In this document: piece by piece, positions 40,006 through 49,277 of the stretch
How positions within the stretch are numbered: the first letter of the stretch is position 1
Layout of the letters: each line of letters opens with the position of its first letter
Notes under the pieces: model-generated
Databases searched by the model: none
What the model was told of the DNA's origin: nothing
What the model saw: only the letters and a program-made list of their open reading frames with translations
Made by a program: the position numbers and the translations under genes
DNA from: Brachyspira innocens ATCC 29796
Lineage (GTDB): Bacteria; Spirochaetota; Brachyspiria; Brachyspirales; Brachyspiraceae
Assembly (NCBI RefSeq): GCF_000384655.1
Contig: NZ_ARQI01000122.1
Coordinates: 1-64,000, forward strand
Direction of reading: 5' to 3'
DNA: 64,000 bases

Positions 40006-40422
40006 ATGGAAAACTCATATAAAGATATGTATGACAATATCTTAAATAACTATGAAGAATACCTAAAAGTTGTTGATATATGTCATAATCTCTCCTCAAT
40101 TAGAATTAATAATCTTATTAAAACTTTCGGCGGAAATAATTATGAAAATGAATGTTTTTATAAAGAAATAAAAAATGATAATATATCATATGCTATTGAT
40201 ATATACTGTGATAAAATAGATTCTACTTCTTTAATACTTCATTCAAGCAAAGGTTCTGATGATTTGGAGAGAATACTTTCAGAAAATGAATGTATGTATG
40301 GTTTTTCTAAGTCTGAAGATGAAGATACATTATACAGAAAATTTGCGTTTCCTAAAGATGAAAAAAAACTATTATATATAACAGAAAAAATAATAGATTT
40401 ATTTAAAAAAGAAATTGAATAA
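40006..40422 (+). CDS. Hypothetical protein, 138 residues
   Basis: I do not recognise a family. It is a soluble acidic protein with predicted alpha/beta content, without signal peptide or membrane segment. The gene has a strong promoter and an AAAGGCGG ribosome-binding site about 10 bases before the ATG, and ends in its own terminator, so it is probably expressed. It lies at the left border of the accessory cassette but in the opposite direction and outside the repeat, so it is probably resident chromosome. Confidence 0.65.
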   Translation: MENSYKDMYDNILNNYEEYLKVVDICHNLSSIRINNLIKTFGGNNYENECFYKEIKNDNISYAIDIYCDKIDSTSLILHSSKGSDDLERILSENECMYGFSKSEDEDTLYRKFAFPKDEKKLLYITEKIIDLFKKEIE

Positions 40423-40486
40423 TATTATTTAGTTTTTAAGTATTGTGTTTTATATATACTTGCTTCATAATATTAATTGTTTTAAC

Positions 40487-40538
40487 TTTATAGCTGGGAT
40501 TTTTTATAATAAAAGTCTCGGCTATAAATTTATTTTGC
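40487..40538 (+). terminator. Terminator of the hypothetical gene
   Basis: A stem of about 17 bp formed by 40487-40505 and 40511-40528 pairs without mismatch if three G-U pairs are allowed on the plus strand, followed by TTATTTT. Confidence 0.7.
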
Positions 40539-40604
40539 CTGCATATAATTAGTTTAATTTAATACTTACTTTAAGATTTATTTTAATAAAATATAGAGCA
40601 AATA

Positions 40605-40642
40605 AAAAAATCCGTAAGAGTAATTATTACTCCTATGGATTT
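40605..40642 (-). terminator. Terminator/direct repeat, left copy, ending the dynamin cassette
   Basis: A hairpin with 14-base arms (about 40611-40624 and 40626-40639) followed on the minus strand by six T residues, 16 bases after the last cassette gene. The 38 bases match 50975-51012 except at 40636 (T for C). That change turns one G-C pair into an A-C mismatch, so this is the weaker, probably derived copy. Confidence 0.85.
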
Positions 40643-40657
40643 TATAAAACAAATTAA

Positions 40658-40960
40658 TTATTTAGAAAAATCTTCATAATATTTATCTAATAATTTTTCA
40701 TCTTCTTTAATACCATATTGAGTATTTTTAATGTATTCATCATAATATTTTTCTAAAAACTTTAACGCCTTTTCATTAACCATTTTCTCATTTAAAGAAA
40801 TACTGGAATCAATGCCTATATCTAGTATTTCTTTTCCATCAGCACTTAGCAAATTATTTTTTTCAAGCCATTTAAAAATAAATTTAAAATGTTCAATAAC
40901 ATTCTTTTGATTAGCAGCATTATCTATATGCCATAATGCTTTATCAATAATTTTTGCCAT
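40658..40960 (-). CDS. Probable immunity protein for the adjacent nuclease toxin
   Basis: A 100-residue soluble helical protein without recognisable family (sequence features: ALWHIDNAANQ, FIFKWLEKNNLL, FLEKYYDEYI). Its size, acidic character, position directly after a toxin-domain gene (2-base gap) and strong GGAGAG site fit an antidote. This is inference from gene order: polymorphic toxin genes are almost always followed by a small immunity gene. No direct sequence evidence for binding. It is the last gene before the cassette terminator. Confidence 0.6.
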   Translation of the reverse strand: MAKIIDKALWHIDNAANQKNVIEHFKFIFKWLEKNNLLSADGKEILDIGIDSSISLNEKMVNEKALKFLEKYYDEYIKNTQYGIKEDEKLLDKYYEDFSK

Positions 40961-40962
40961 AA

Positions 40963-41466
40963 TTAATCTCTCCTTTCTATTCTAGTTTGTACATCTTTTG
41001 GAATTTCTATTAAATCTCCATTAGAATCTTTTATATAATTTCCTCCTTTTTCTCTAATCCTCTCTTCTTTAGCCAACTGATCAGTTTTATCTGCTGTTTG
41101 TGAAGTAACCTCAATAGAATCAACAGCTTTACCATCTTTTGTAACAACAAAATCTATTCTTCTTGCTTCACCTGTTTTATCATCTTTTACAATATTACCA
41201 TCTTTATCTCTTAGATAAGCCTCTGATTCTATTTTATATCCTTCACTTTCAGGATATTTCTCTTTCAATTCATTTTCAACTTCATTTTCTCTACGAAGAC
41301 CTTCTGCTTTGTTTTCTATAATGTTCTCATTAAACTTTTCAAATTTAGGAGTAAAATCCCTATTATTTCCTCCATAAACTTCATTTTTATTCCCAAAATT
41401 TGGAGTTAAATCTTTAGTACTATTTGAAAAATTATTATTTAAATTTTCAGAATTTTTTTCAATCAT
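40963..41466 (-). CDS. Nuclease-toxin protein (restriction-endonuclease-fold effector)
   Basis: A 167-residue protein. Residues 1-55 are Asn-rich with two similar motifs, DLTPNF (19-24) and DFTPKF (37-42), perhaps a delivery signal. Residues 57-167 resemble C-terminal toxin domains of polymorphic/contact-dependent toxins: GLRRENEVENELKEKYP, AYLRDKDG, TGEARRIDFVV, SIEVTS and the closing GGNYIKD with IEIPKDVQTRIERRD. Asp105, Glu119 and the upstream Glu would be the PD-(D/E)XK-type metal ligands. The ATG overlaps the stop codon of the ATPase gene (ATGA), and the ATPase's last codons supply GGAGG. A plausible effector of the cassette; DNase or RNase activity is inferred. Confidence 0.7.
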   Translation of the reverse strand: MIEKNSENLNNNFSNSTKDLTPNFGNKNEVYGGNNRDFTPKFEKFNENIIENKAEGLRRENEVENELKEKYPESEGYKIESEAYLRDKDGNIVKDDKTGEARRIDFVVTKDGKAVDSIEVTSQTADKTDQLAKEERIREKGGNYIKDSNGDLIEIPKDVQTRIERRD

Positions 41467-44400
41467 AATATACCTCCTTTATGAAATTTCTCAACCCAAT
41501 TATTATATGCATCTATTCTAAAAAAACCTATAAAACTAGCATGTATTAGCATTAAATTCATAGCCTCTAAAGCATATTTACTATCAAGTTCATTATTCAT
41601 ATTTGTAATATCTCTAAAAATATTATTATGCCAAATTTCAAAATCTGTATAAACTTTATTAGATGCCAATAAATCAGCACCATTTAGTATATCATATACA
41701 GCCAATGAGAGTTTTGACTTATCAGTATTTTCATTACTTAATATTTCTCTTATATTAATTTTGGCAGATTCAGCTATATTAATATCATCTAAAGAATCAA
41801 TAATATTCTTATCAATATTCTCATTAAATGATTTTTGTACTAAACACTTGAGTATATTACCCTTAGTAGATTTATTTTCTATAAAGTTTTTATCTTCTCT
41901 TTTATATGATTTTCCATCTTCGATAACATTATAATAACCAACCTTACACAAAACACTATCAGTCCAATTATTCTGATAAACTGCTGCAACTCCTGTATGA
42001 AGTCTGGATAATTCATCTATCTTATCCTCATCTAAGCCAGCCGCTTTTCCTACAGCTTCCCTATCTGAATACTCGGGAAGTCTTAGAATAATTTTCGTAT
42101 TAGTATTTCTTATGGCTGACATATCCACTGCTGAAGGTGATTGATCCGATATAATAAAACCTTCTCCATAAGTACGCATTTCAGCAATAGAGTTTGAAAG
42201 CATCTCAACTGATTTTCCTACTAAATTGGCACTTTCACTTACCTGCTCAGTAGAAGTTCTTTTTAATATATTATGAGCTTCTTCTAATATGGTAACATGT
42301 TTTAATTCTTGATTCATTTTTTGAGATGATGTTCTGTATTCAGAAAGCTTCATTATAAGTATACCCATTATCATTGATTTAGTTTCTAATGAACCTATTC
42401 TACTTAAATCAACTATAGCATTTTCATCAAACAATATTTCATTTTCTATTTCTTTAGACGAAAATATTCTTCCTATTATACCATTAGTAAGAGATTTTAC
42501 CCTTGTAACCAATGAGCCTGTATAATTACTTTTTACTTCCTGAGAATAATCAGAAGAGTCTATAACATTTTTTAAATTATTCAAAACATCTATAAAATTA
42601 GGAAATATATTGTTTCCATATTTATTAACAGATGTATCTAAATCCCAGCCCGTATCAATATAAGATTTTTCAACAGCTTCTTTTAAAACAGCAGGCATAG
42701 CAGCATACATAGGCCAGCAAACATTGAATATATCTATAAGTCTGTCAATATGTTCAAGTACATGTATACTTTCATGAAAACTAAAAGGATTAATTCTTAA
42801 AAGCTCAGTATAGTATGGATTAGTACCAAATACATGAACATCATTTCTATGACCAAATACATTTTTATATTCACCCTTAGCAGGCTCTATTACAAGAAAT
42901 TTAACATTTTTAGCATAAAATCCTTCTATGATTTTATAAACAGCATTACTTTTTCCTGCTCCTGTTGAACCTGTTATGAATGTATGCGAAGCTAAACTTT
43001 TCACATTAAGATTAACTTCTGTATTTTCTTCTTCTCCCAAATGAAATACTTTTCCTAAATTGATGCTGTTGGAATTATCTATATTGTCATAAGAAACTAT
43101 TTCTCTAGCAAAAGGAGTATATTTAATAACGGGAACGCCAGCAACACTTTTTTGAGGAAGCCCAGCCTGTATAGCCATTTCAAGACTGCTAACTGTAACA
43201 GCAGGAGAAATTAAAGGCAAATCATCTGTAAGCTTAAAAAGAGGATGATGCATCTTTGCTACATAGTTCAAAACCTCTTTTTTATTAGTATTATCATTAT
43301 TCCATAAATTAATTGCTCCTGTTTCAACAGAAGAACCCTCACCTCTTACTAAAGACTGATACATACTTGAAACAACTCTGTTAGTCTGAGCATTTCCAGT
43401 GATAAAATAAGCAGAACTTTTCCAAACACCCACATCTTCGCATTCATTAAGACGCTCTAATTGTTTGTCTATCTCTGCTAATATATTAGTTATCATCTTA
43501 TTTTCAGAAGTAATTTGTAAAGTTTTACCAGAGCCTATAGTTTTTGTAGTGCCTTCTGAAGTAGAAGAACTTGTAGTGTCAGTATCGCTATGTCCTGTAG
43601 TATCAGATTTAGATTTTCCAAAAGACTGTGCTAATCCAAAATTCAAAGCACCAAATAAACCCGCACTTAATCCGCCTGATAAAAAAGTACTAGCAGAAAC
43701 AATATAAGATATACCGGCACTAACACCTGCACTAATAAAAGCCCCTACATTACCTCCAATAGAAGTACCTGCAGAAAAAGTTGTTGTTCTTGATTTAGTT
43801 TCTGTATGAGATACACTTTCTGATACAGAATGAGAAATACCCTCTGTAAGAGTTTTTGTTACAGCATCGCTTTCATTGCTTGAAAAACTTAATTGTGTTG
43901 TTCTAAAAGGAGATAATTGACTGTAAATACTTTCATAACCATTTCTTATAATCGATATTTCATTAGGGCTTACAGGATCGGATATAATAATAACAGAATA
44001 TTTTTCCCCTTTCATCGCATCTATGAGCTTTTCTATACCTTGAGCAAAATCATTTTTTCCGTCTTCATAATCGCTCTTTTTTACTCCTGCAATAGATGAA
44101 CATGAAGAAATTATTTTATTATCCCCGTAATATTTATCAGTTAATTCTTTTATCCTAGTATTGTCAAGATTTTCTATATCACTTCCAAAGAAATTACCTT
44201 TTATAGATCTTTCTAATACTTTGCTTGAACTTGATAAAGTTTTTTCAAATGATTTTACCCCAATATAAAAATCTGTTTTCTCACCATCACTTTCTATAAT
44301 AGTAATAACAGATGAATTTGTATTATAAATAGAATGAAATACCGAAGATAATTTTACTTGATTATTTTCTTTATTTTCAAACACAATGCTGTTAATTTTA

Positions 44401-44591
44401 TAAAATCTTAAATATTCTCCTGCTTCTTTTCTGCTTATATTGTTATCCAAAGGAACAACATTTAAAGCTGTTAAATTAGGCAAATACTTTTTCATTACAA
44501 CGGTATCAACCTTTGCTAAAGCCTCTATAAGCTCTGTTTGATTTCTATTATCAAGCATCTCTGTTTTATTTTGAGTTATTATATCAGACAT
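41463..44591 (-). CDS. HerA/VirB4-like ATPase with embedded glycine-zipper hydrophobic region
   Basis: A 1042-residue P-loop ATPase of the HerA-FtsK superfamily (DUF87-type). The N-terminal part (1-235) is unrecognised. Residues 238-272 and 327-350 are Ser/Thr/His-rich and frame a hydrophobic, glycine/alanine-rich stretch (about 273-324, GTSIGGNVGAFISAGV pattern) that could span or insert in a membrane. The ATPase core has Walker A GSTGAGKS (541-548), Walker B TILEEAHN (767-774) and the late motif RNTNTKIILRLPEYSDREAVG (about 845). Residues 930-1042 are helical. Relatives pump DNA or protein (T4SS VirB4, HerA helicases). Its neighbours suggest it drives effector export or DNA targeting (inference). 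Confidence 0.82.
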   Translation of the reverse strand: MSDIITQNKTEMLDNRNQTELIEALAKVDTVVMKKYLPNLTALNVVPLDNNISRKEAGEYLRFYKINSIVFENKENNQVKLSSVFHSIYNTNSSVITIIESDGEKTDFYIGVKSFEKTLSSSSKVLERSIKGNFFGSDIENLDNTRIKELTDKYYGDNKIISSCSSIAGVKKSDYEDGKNDFAQGIEKLIDAMKGEKYSVIIISDPVSPNEISIIRNGYESIYSQLSPFRTTQLSFSSNESDAVTKTLTEGISHSVSESVSHTETKSRTTTFSAGTSIGGNVGAFISAGVSAGISYIVSASTFLSGGLSAGLFGALNFGLAQSFGKSKSDTTGHSDTDTTSSSTSEGTTKTIGSGKTLQITSENKMITNILAEIDKQLERLNECEDVGVWKSSAYFITGNAQTNRVVSSMYQSLVRGEGSSVETGAINLWNNDNTNKKEVLNYVAKMHHPLFKLTDDLPLISPAVTVSSLEMAIQAGLPQKSVAGVPVIKYTPFAREIVSYDNIDNSNSINLGKVFHLGEEENTEVNLNVKSLASHTFITGSTGAGKSNAVYKIIEGFYAKNVKFLVIEPAKGEYKNVFGHRNDVHVFGTNPYYTELLRINPFSFHESIHVLEHIDRLIDIFNVCWPMYAAMPAVLKEAVEKSYIDTGWDLDTSVNKYGNNIFPNFIDVLNNLKNVIDSSDYSQEVKSNYTGSLVTRVKSLTNGIIGRIFSSKEIENEILFDENAIVDLSRIGSLETKSMIMGILIMKLSEYRTSSQKMNQELKHVTILEEAHNILKRTSTEQVSESANLVGKSVEMLSNSIAEMRTYGEGFIISDQSPSAVDMSAIRNTNTKIILRLPEYSDREAVGKAAGLDEDKIDELSRLHTGVAAVYQNNWTDSVLCKVGYYNVIEDGKSYKREDKNFIENKSTKGNILKCLVQKSFNENIDKNIIDSLDDINIAESAKINIREILSNENTDKSKLSLAVYDILNGADLLASNKVYTDFEIWHNNIFRDITNMNNELDSKYALEAMNLMLIHASFIGFFRIDAYNNWVEKFHKGGIL

Positions 44592-44593
44592 TA

Positions 44594-44770
44594 TTAATCC
44601 TTTTTACTAAAACTATTTTTGCGGATTTCATTCACCTCATGAATATATTTTCCTGTGGCTTTAACAAACCCTTTTCCAAATTCTTCAAGCCCTTCAAAAA
44701 AATCACCAAATGAATTGAAAACATTTTCTACTGCCGACTTTCCTTTTTTCTCATAATCTTCCCTATTCAT
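44594..44770 (-). CDS. Small 58-residue protein
   Basis: A short open frame reading MNREDYEKKGKSAVENVF and ending NSFSKKD. Its ATG overlaps the stop codon of the preceding gene in an ATGA, and it ends two bases before the next ATG, so it fills the space between two cassette genes exactly. The middle (FGDFFEGLEEFGKGFVKATG) is an aromatic and Gly-rich amphipathic helix. No known family. A partner of the ATPase or the dynamins is possible (inference). Confidence 0.7.
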   Translation of the reverse strand: MNREDYEKKGKSAVENVFNSFGDFFEGLEEFGKGFVKATGKYIHEVNEIRKNSFSKKD

Positions 44771-45201
44771 TTTCCAGCGGCTATTGCTATAATTATACCT
44801 ATCACCACTACCGCCCCCACTGCTATAGCGATAGGACTTATCTTTGGGGACTCGGTGCTTCCCTCTGTATTTTTATATGATGAAGTTCTAGGAGGATAAA
44901 GTTTTGCACTCATTTTTTTTAATTGTCTTACTTTTTCCATAGTGAATTCATTTCTTAAACTTACAGCCAATTCTGTCCAATAGCTTTCAGTCCATTCGCT
45001 TTCAGGCTTAAATGTCTCGCCTTTATCTGCTGATATAAATTCAGGAACTCTTTCTTTAGCATAATTTAATATATTATCAAAATTATCTATAGAAAAAGAT
45101 CTGTCTGTATTTAATGCTATATACAATGCATTCTTTATTCCTTCTACATCCCTTTTTGCTATAAATTCATTTAAAGTATCACTAGGTTTAAAATTACTCA
45201 T
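44767..45201 (-). CDS. Tail-anchored protein of the dynamin cassette
   Basis: A 144-residue protein with a soluble helical N-terminal domain (1-95), a short Ser/Thr/Pro linker (about 104-122) and a C-terminal transmembrane segment (about 123-142, IAIAVGAVVVIGIIIAIAAG). This topology places the domain in the cytoplasm, anchored at the inner membrane. Unknown family. GGAGG precedes the ATG, 20 bases after the first dynamin gene. It may recruit the GTPases or ATPase to the membrane (inference). Confidence 0.75.
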   Translation of the reverse strand: MSNFKPSDTLNEFIAKRDVEGIKNALYIALNTDRSFSIDNFDNILNYAKERVPEFISADKGETFKPESEWTESYWTELAVSLRNEFTMEKVRQLKKMSAKLYPPRTSSYKNTEGSTESPKISPIAIAVGAVVVIGIIIAIAAGK

Positions 45202-45221
45202 ATTTATTTCCTCCTTAATTT

Positions 45222-47618
45222 TTATAATTCTATTACAGAATTTAATTTATTAATAAAATATTCAAGCCATAATTTATTCTTCTTGTTTTCAGCTATAAAT
45301 TTTTCTACCTGTTCCTTTGAAGAAGTCATATTTTTCAAGGAATTTATCTTATTTGAAACTACAATTTCAAGCTCATCAATCTGAGATAAAAACTTTTCCT
45401 TTATTCCTTTTATAAGTTCTTCATTTGCATATTTCTCTATTCTAACACATTCTTTCTGTACATTATCAAATATTTTTGTTAATATATCATTATTATACTC
45501 TAATATATCAAATTTATCAGTAATATTTATATTAATAAAAGGAATTATACCAAATTTTTTGAAACTTACACCCTTGCCTTTGATATGCTTATCCATACCA
45601 GAACGAATATCATTAATTGAAGAATCAAATAAATCATTAAACTGGAAATCAGATTTATCTCTTTCAAATCCATCTATATCGATTTCTTCTAATAAAGAAT
45701 TTATTTCTTTTCTGTATTCATCTATCATAGTATTTGAAAATTCTATTATATCAGAATATATTTGAGATTCAATTTCTGCAGAAAAACTTATTAATATCTC
45801 TTTTACTATTTCTTCAAATCTTCTTATATATTCTTCCCCTTTTGACTTACTTACAATATATGGATCATTATTTCCTGCCAAAGCCCCAAAAATACCGCCT
45901 ATACCTAATGCTGCTCCCACTACTGCTAATGGAGCAAAGGCAAGTGCAGCAGGTATAGCAGCTAAAGCCGGTATGGCAGCTGCTGCTTTAGCTAAAGTAG
46001 GTAAAGGTTTACCAACAATAGATTCAACAATATAATTAACTTCATTATACAATCTATCTCCAACATCTCCAACTATTATATTTAGTTCATTATCTATTTT
46101 TTTAGATATATCAAGTTCCTCTATCCTTTTTTTATATTCTTTTCCTCTATTGCCGTCTGCTATCTGCTTATTTATATATGCTATTTTTTCATTAAACTCT
46201 TTAAGTTTAGCCTCATTACCTGAAAGAGCATCAGCAATATTATTTTCCATATTTCTTTCTTTAATATAACCAATAAAAGTATTTACACCTTTTGTTATTT
46301 TCTCAGCCATTGCATACTTTTCCAAATAATCATTTATAGCAATCTCTACTGCAGGTATGCCTGAATGAACTAGTAAAGTATCAAGCTCATCTTCTGCATT
46401 GTTTAACATTGCATTTATTTTATCATGTCCGCTCTTTGAAAGTGATGCATATTTGGAAAGATGAAGTTCATCAAACTTTTCAAATAATGATTTTATAGTT
46501 TCAAAATCCCCTTCTTGTTTTATGCTAAGTTTATCATTCTTTTTTTTAAGTTTTGTAATCAAAGCTGCCTGAGCCGATACTAAATATATATTAGGTTTTT
46601 CTATTCTGTGTGATTTTAAATATGAAACAACATCATTATATACTTCTTTGATAGAATCTCCAGCTTCTAAATCAAATGTATCTAATTTATTTACTACAAA
46701 TAAAAATCTGTCTTTGGCCTGTTTGCCTGCCTTCTCCATTGCTTTTGAAACTGAAGATAAAAGCAAATTATCATCATTAGTAGAAAGCTGCGTAGCATTA
46801 AGTACATATAATACTAAAGGCTCTGATTCATTTATAACTTTATATGTTTTTTCTTTATGTCTTTCATCTCTTGAATTATTTGGTCCTGGTGTATCAAGTA
46901 AAACAAGCTCCAAATTATGAGATGATACAAATGGAATATCTGTTTTTATATCTATATATGAAACTTTTTCATTATCATTAAACTCTCTCATATCTTTTAC
47001 TGTAACATTAGAAACTTCATCAATTACAATATTTTCATTGGCATCTCTACATATAACAGAAGTACCTTCCATACCGTCTACATCTCTAATTCTTGCTATT
47101 GTAGCAGTACAAGCCTTATTTTTTGAAGGCATTAATTCTCTGCCTAAAAATGAATTTAAAAGTGTGGATTTTCCGCTGCTCATAGTGGCTATTACAGCAA
47201 GTTCAAATTCCTTTCCTATAGCTTCATTGAACTGCTCAGTAACTTTTTCTTCTTTTAATTCTTCAAAAGGACTAGTAGTTATCATGTAGCCAAATAGTTC
47301 TTTTAACTCTTTTAATCTGTCATCTACAGAACGCACTTGTTGATGTACTATAGTAATATTTGTATTATTAACTTTATTAAAATTATCAACCTCAAGCTGT
47401 AAATCCTCATAATCAAGTACAGTACCTTTAAAAGTTAAATTAAAGTTATCATTTATATTTTCATAAAGTATGGTAATTAATTGATCAAGCCAAAACTGAA
47501 GTCTTTTTCTGCTGTTTATATATTCATAAATTTTAGACTCAGTATCAAACTTTTCTCCGTCTTCTTTTACTATAAACTCTAATGTGAAAGGATTATATTC
47601 TATATATATTTCTTTCAT
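45222..47618 (-). CDS. Dynamin-like GTPase A, with membrane segment
   Basis: A 798-residue bacterial dynamin-like protein. An N-terminal helical domain of about 120 residues precedes the GTPase domain: G1 ATMSSGKST (about 144-152), G2 threonine in ACTATI (about 171), G3 LDTPGPNNSRDERHK (about 241), G4 FVVNKLDTF (about 307-315). Helical stalk regions surround a hydrophobic Ala/Gly-rich segment (about 540-582, AIPALAAIPAALAFAPLAVVG), the expected membrane paddle. Bacterial dynamins remodel or fuse membranes by GTP-driven assembly. Its start codon overlaps the stop codon of dynamin B (TAATG). Confidence 0.9.
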   Translation of the reverse strand: MKEIYIEYNPFTLEFIVKEDGEKFDTESKIYEYINSRKRLQFWLDQLITILYENINDNFNLTFKGTVLDYEDLQLEVDNFNKVNNTNITIVHQQVRSVDDRLKELKELFGYMITTSPFEELKEEKVTEQFNEAIGKEFELAVIATMSSGKSTLLNSFLGRELMPSKNKACTATIARIRDVDGMEGTSVICRDANENIVIDEVSNVTVKDMREFNDNEKVSYIDIKTDIPFVSSHNLELVLLDTPGPNNSRDERHKEKTYKVINESEPLVLYVLNATQLSTNDDNLLLSSVSKAMEKAGKQAKDRFLFVVNKLDTFDLEAGDSIKEVYNDVVSYLKSHRIEKPNIYLVSAQAALITKLKKKNDKLSIKQEGDFETIKSLFEKFDELHLSKYASLSKSGHDKINAMLNNAEDELDTLLVHSGIPAVEIAINDYLEKYAMAEKITKGVNTFIGYIKERNMENNIADALSGNEAKLKEFNEKIAYINKQIADGNRGKEYKKRIEELDISKKIDNELNIIVGDVGDRLYNEVNYIVESIVGKPLPTLAKAAAAIPALAAIPAALAFAPLAVVGAALGIGGIFGALAGNNDPYIVSKSKGEEYIRRFEEIVKEILISFSAEIESQIYSDIIEFSNTMIDEYRKEINSLLEEIDIDGFERDKSDFQFNDLFDSSINDIRSGMDKHIKGKGVSFKKFGIIPFININITDKFDILEYNNDILTKIFDNVQKECVRIEKYANEELIKGIKEKFLSQIDELEIVVSNKINSLKNMTSSKEQVEKFIAENKKNKLWLEYFINKLNSVIEL

Positions 47619-49192
47619 TATTCACTCCCATTTATTTCTTTATTTATTATATTTCTAATTAAATTAATAGATGTCTTATTAAGCATATCATTTATTTTTT
47701 TTGTGCTGTATTTATTATTTTTCATAATAATATATTCTTCTTCAGTATTTATACTATTATCAATATTATCATATAATTTATAATCTTTATAATATGAAGG
47801 AAGATTCATTCTATCATCTTCAAAAATATTATAAAATGTATTAAAAGATCCTCTCTCTTTAATAGTAAGCTCTTCAGATTTCAATATTTTTCTAAACACT
47901 CTTGCAGCATCAGCTGATAAAGGTATTATTATAGGAGAAGTAAAACCAACATTTTCAATATCTTTTTTTACAGTATCAATTATTTCTTCTATAGTTTCTC
48001 CGCTTTCAAAATCGCAGTCATCAATTTTATTTATCAAAAATAATATTTTAGCATTCTTGTTTTTATTATATGCTTCATACACATTATTCATCATAGCATA
48101 ATTATCATTTGTGGTAGGATTATGAGCATTAATTAAATATATAAATAAATCTATTTTACTGTTTTCTAAAAACTGATTTGTTATATTCCCATGCTTTTCA
48201 TTTCTAGAATTATTAGCTCCCGGAGTATCATGAATAACTAATATTCCTTTTTTTGAATGTATATATTTAATATCTGTTTCTAAAAATATATGATCCACAT
48301 CATCATTATTATTCCATTCTTCTATTACTTGTTTTGTTATCTCATTTGAAAATATATAAGACTTATTATCATCTAATGAGCAGCCGCCAAATATTTTATC
48401 TTCCATATTATCATTGTCGCTTATAGAAGTTATTTTAGCAGTACATGCTTCATTTTTTGAAGGTATAAAATCTTTATTTAGAATAGCATTTATAAAAGTT
48501 GATTTTCCTGCACTCATAGTTGCAAATACACCTACATTATAGACTGGAAGCGATATATAGTTAGTTATTATCTTCACATTCTTAAGCAAATCATCAGACA
48601 ATTCTATCAAATTTTTATTATTAGAGCTTACTATCAAATTTTCTAATTGAGTTCCTAGTTCTTTAAAATTACATGTGCATAAAATATCTTTTAATTTTTC
48701 AAATAGTATATTTTCTTCTTTATTTAATTTGAAATAAGTAATAAGTTTATTAATGTCTTCATTTACAATATGATTTTTAATATTTTTCCTATCATCAATA
48801 GCTATAATCAAATACCTTATAAATAATAATTCAAATAAGAAGAATATTCTAAAATTATACTTTTTTATCCCTAAAAACGGAATTATATCAATAAAAAAAT
48901 TACCAGTTTTTAATTTCTCTTTATAACCATTCAAAATAGTATTTATATCATTATCAATCTGATTATCATTAGGAAAATTATAATCTTTAAAATTCAAATG
49001 ATTAGCATAAGAATGAAGAAACAAATATAATGAACTATCCTCTGAAATATCCATATCTTTCAAATAGTATGAAAGTAAATTAATAAAAGAAAATCTTATA
49101 TTATCATTAAAATATAATAATTTTAAATTTTTAAGTGATATTCTAAAAAGCATAAGCTTATTATTAAGCATAATTGAATTAATTTTATTCAT
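47618..49192 (-). CDS. Dynamin-like GTPase B
   Basis: A 524-residue dynamin-family GTPase with a long N-terminal extension of about 210 residues that includes one hydrophobic stretch (about 112-132, YNFRIFFLFELLFIRYLIIAI type). GTPase motifs: G1 ATMSAGKST (about 224-232), G2 ACTAKI, G3 HDTPGANNSRNEKHG (about 321), G4 LFLINKIDD (about 384-392). No C-terminal stalk or paddle follows, so it probably works as the partner of GTPase A. Bacterial dynamins commonly occur as unequal pairs (LeoB/LeoC of E. coli, Cj-DLP1/2). Its sequence is clearly divergent from A and C. Confidence 0.88.
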   Translation of the reverse strand: MNKINSIMLNNKLMLFRISLKNLKLLYFNDNIRFSFINLLSYYLKDMDISEDSSLYLFLHSYANHLNFKDYNFPNDNQIDNDINTILNGYKEKLKTGNFFIDIIPFLGIKKYNFRIFFLFELLFIRYLIIAIDDRKNIKNHIVNEDINKLITYFKLNKEENILFEKLKDILCTCNFKELGTQLENLIVSSNNKNLIELSDDLLKNVKIITNYISLPVYNVGVFATMSAGKSTFINAILNKDFIPSKNEACTAKITSISDNDNMEDKIFGGCSLDDNKSYIFSNEITKQVIEEWNNNDDVDHIFLETDIKYIHSKKGILVIHDTPGANNSRNEKHGNITNQFLENSKIDLFIYLINAHNPTTNDNYAMMNNVYEAYNKNKNAKILFLINKIDDCDFESGETIEEIIDTVKKDIENVGFTSPIIIPLSADAARVFRKILKSEELTIKERGSFNTFYNIFEDDRMNLPSYYKDYKLYDNIDNSINTEEEYIIMKNNKYSTKKINDMLNKTSINLIRNIINKEINGSE

Positions 49193-49277
49193 AACTTACT
49201 CTAAAATAAATATTGTATTATAATAACATAAAACATAAATAATACAAGTAGTTTTATATATTTTTACATATAAAAGG

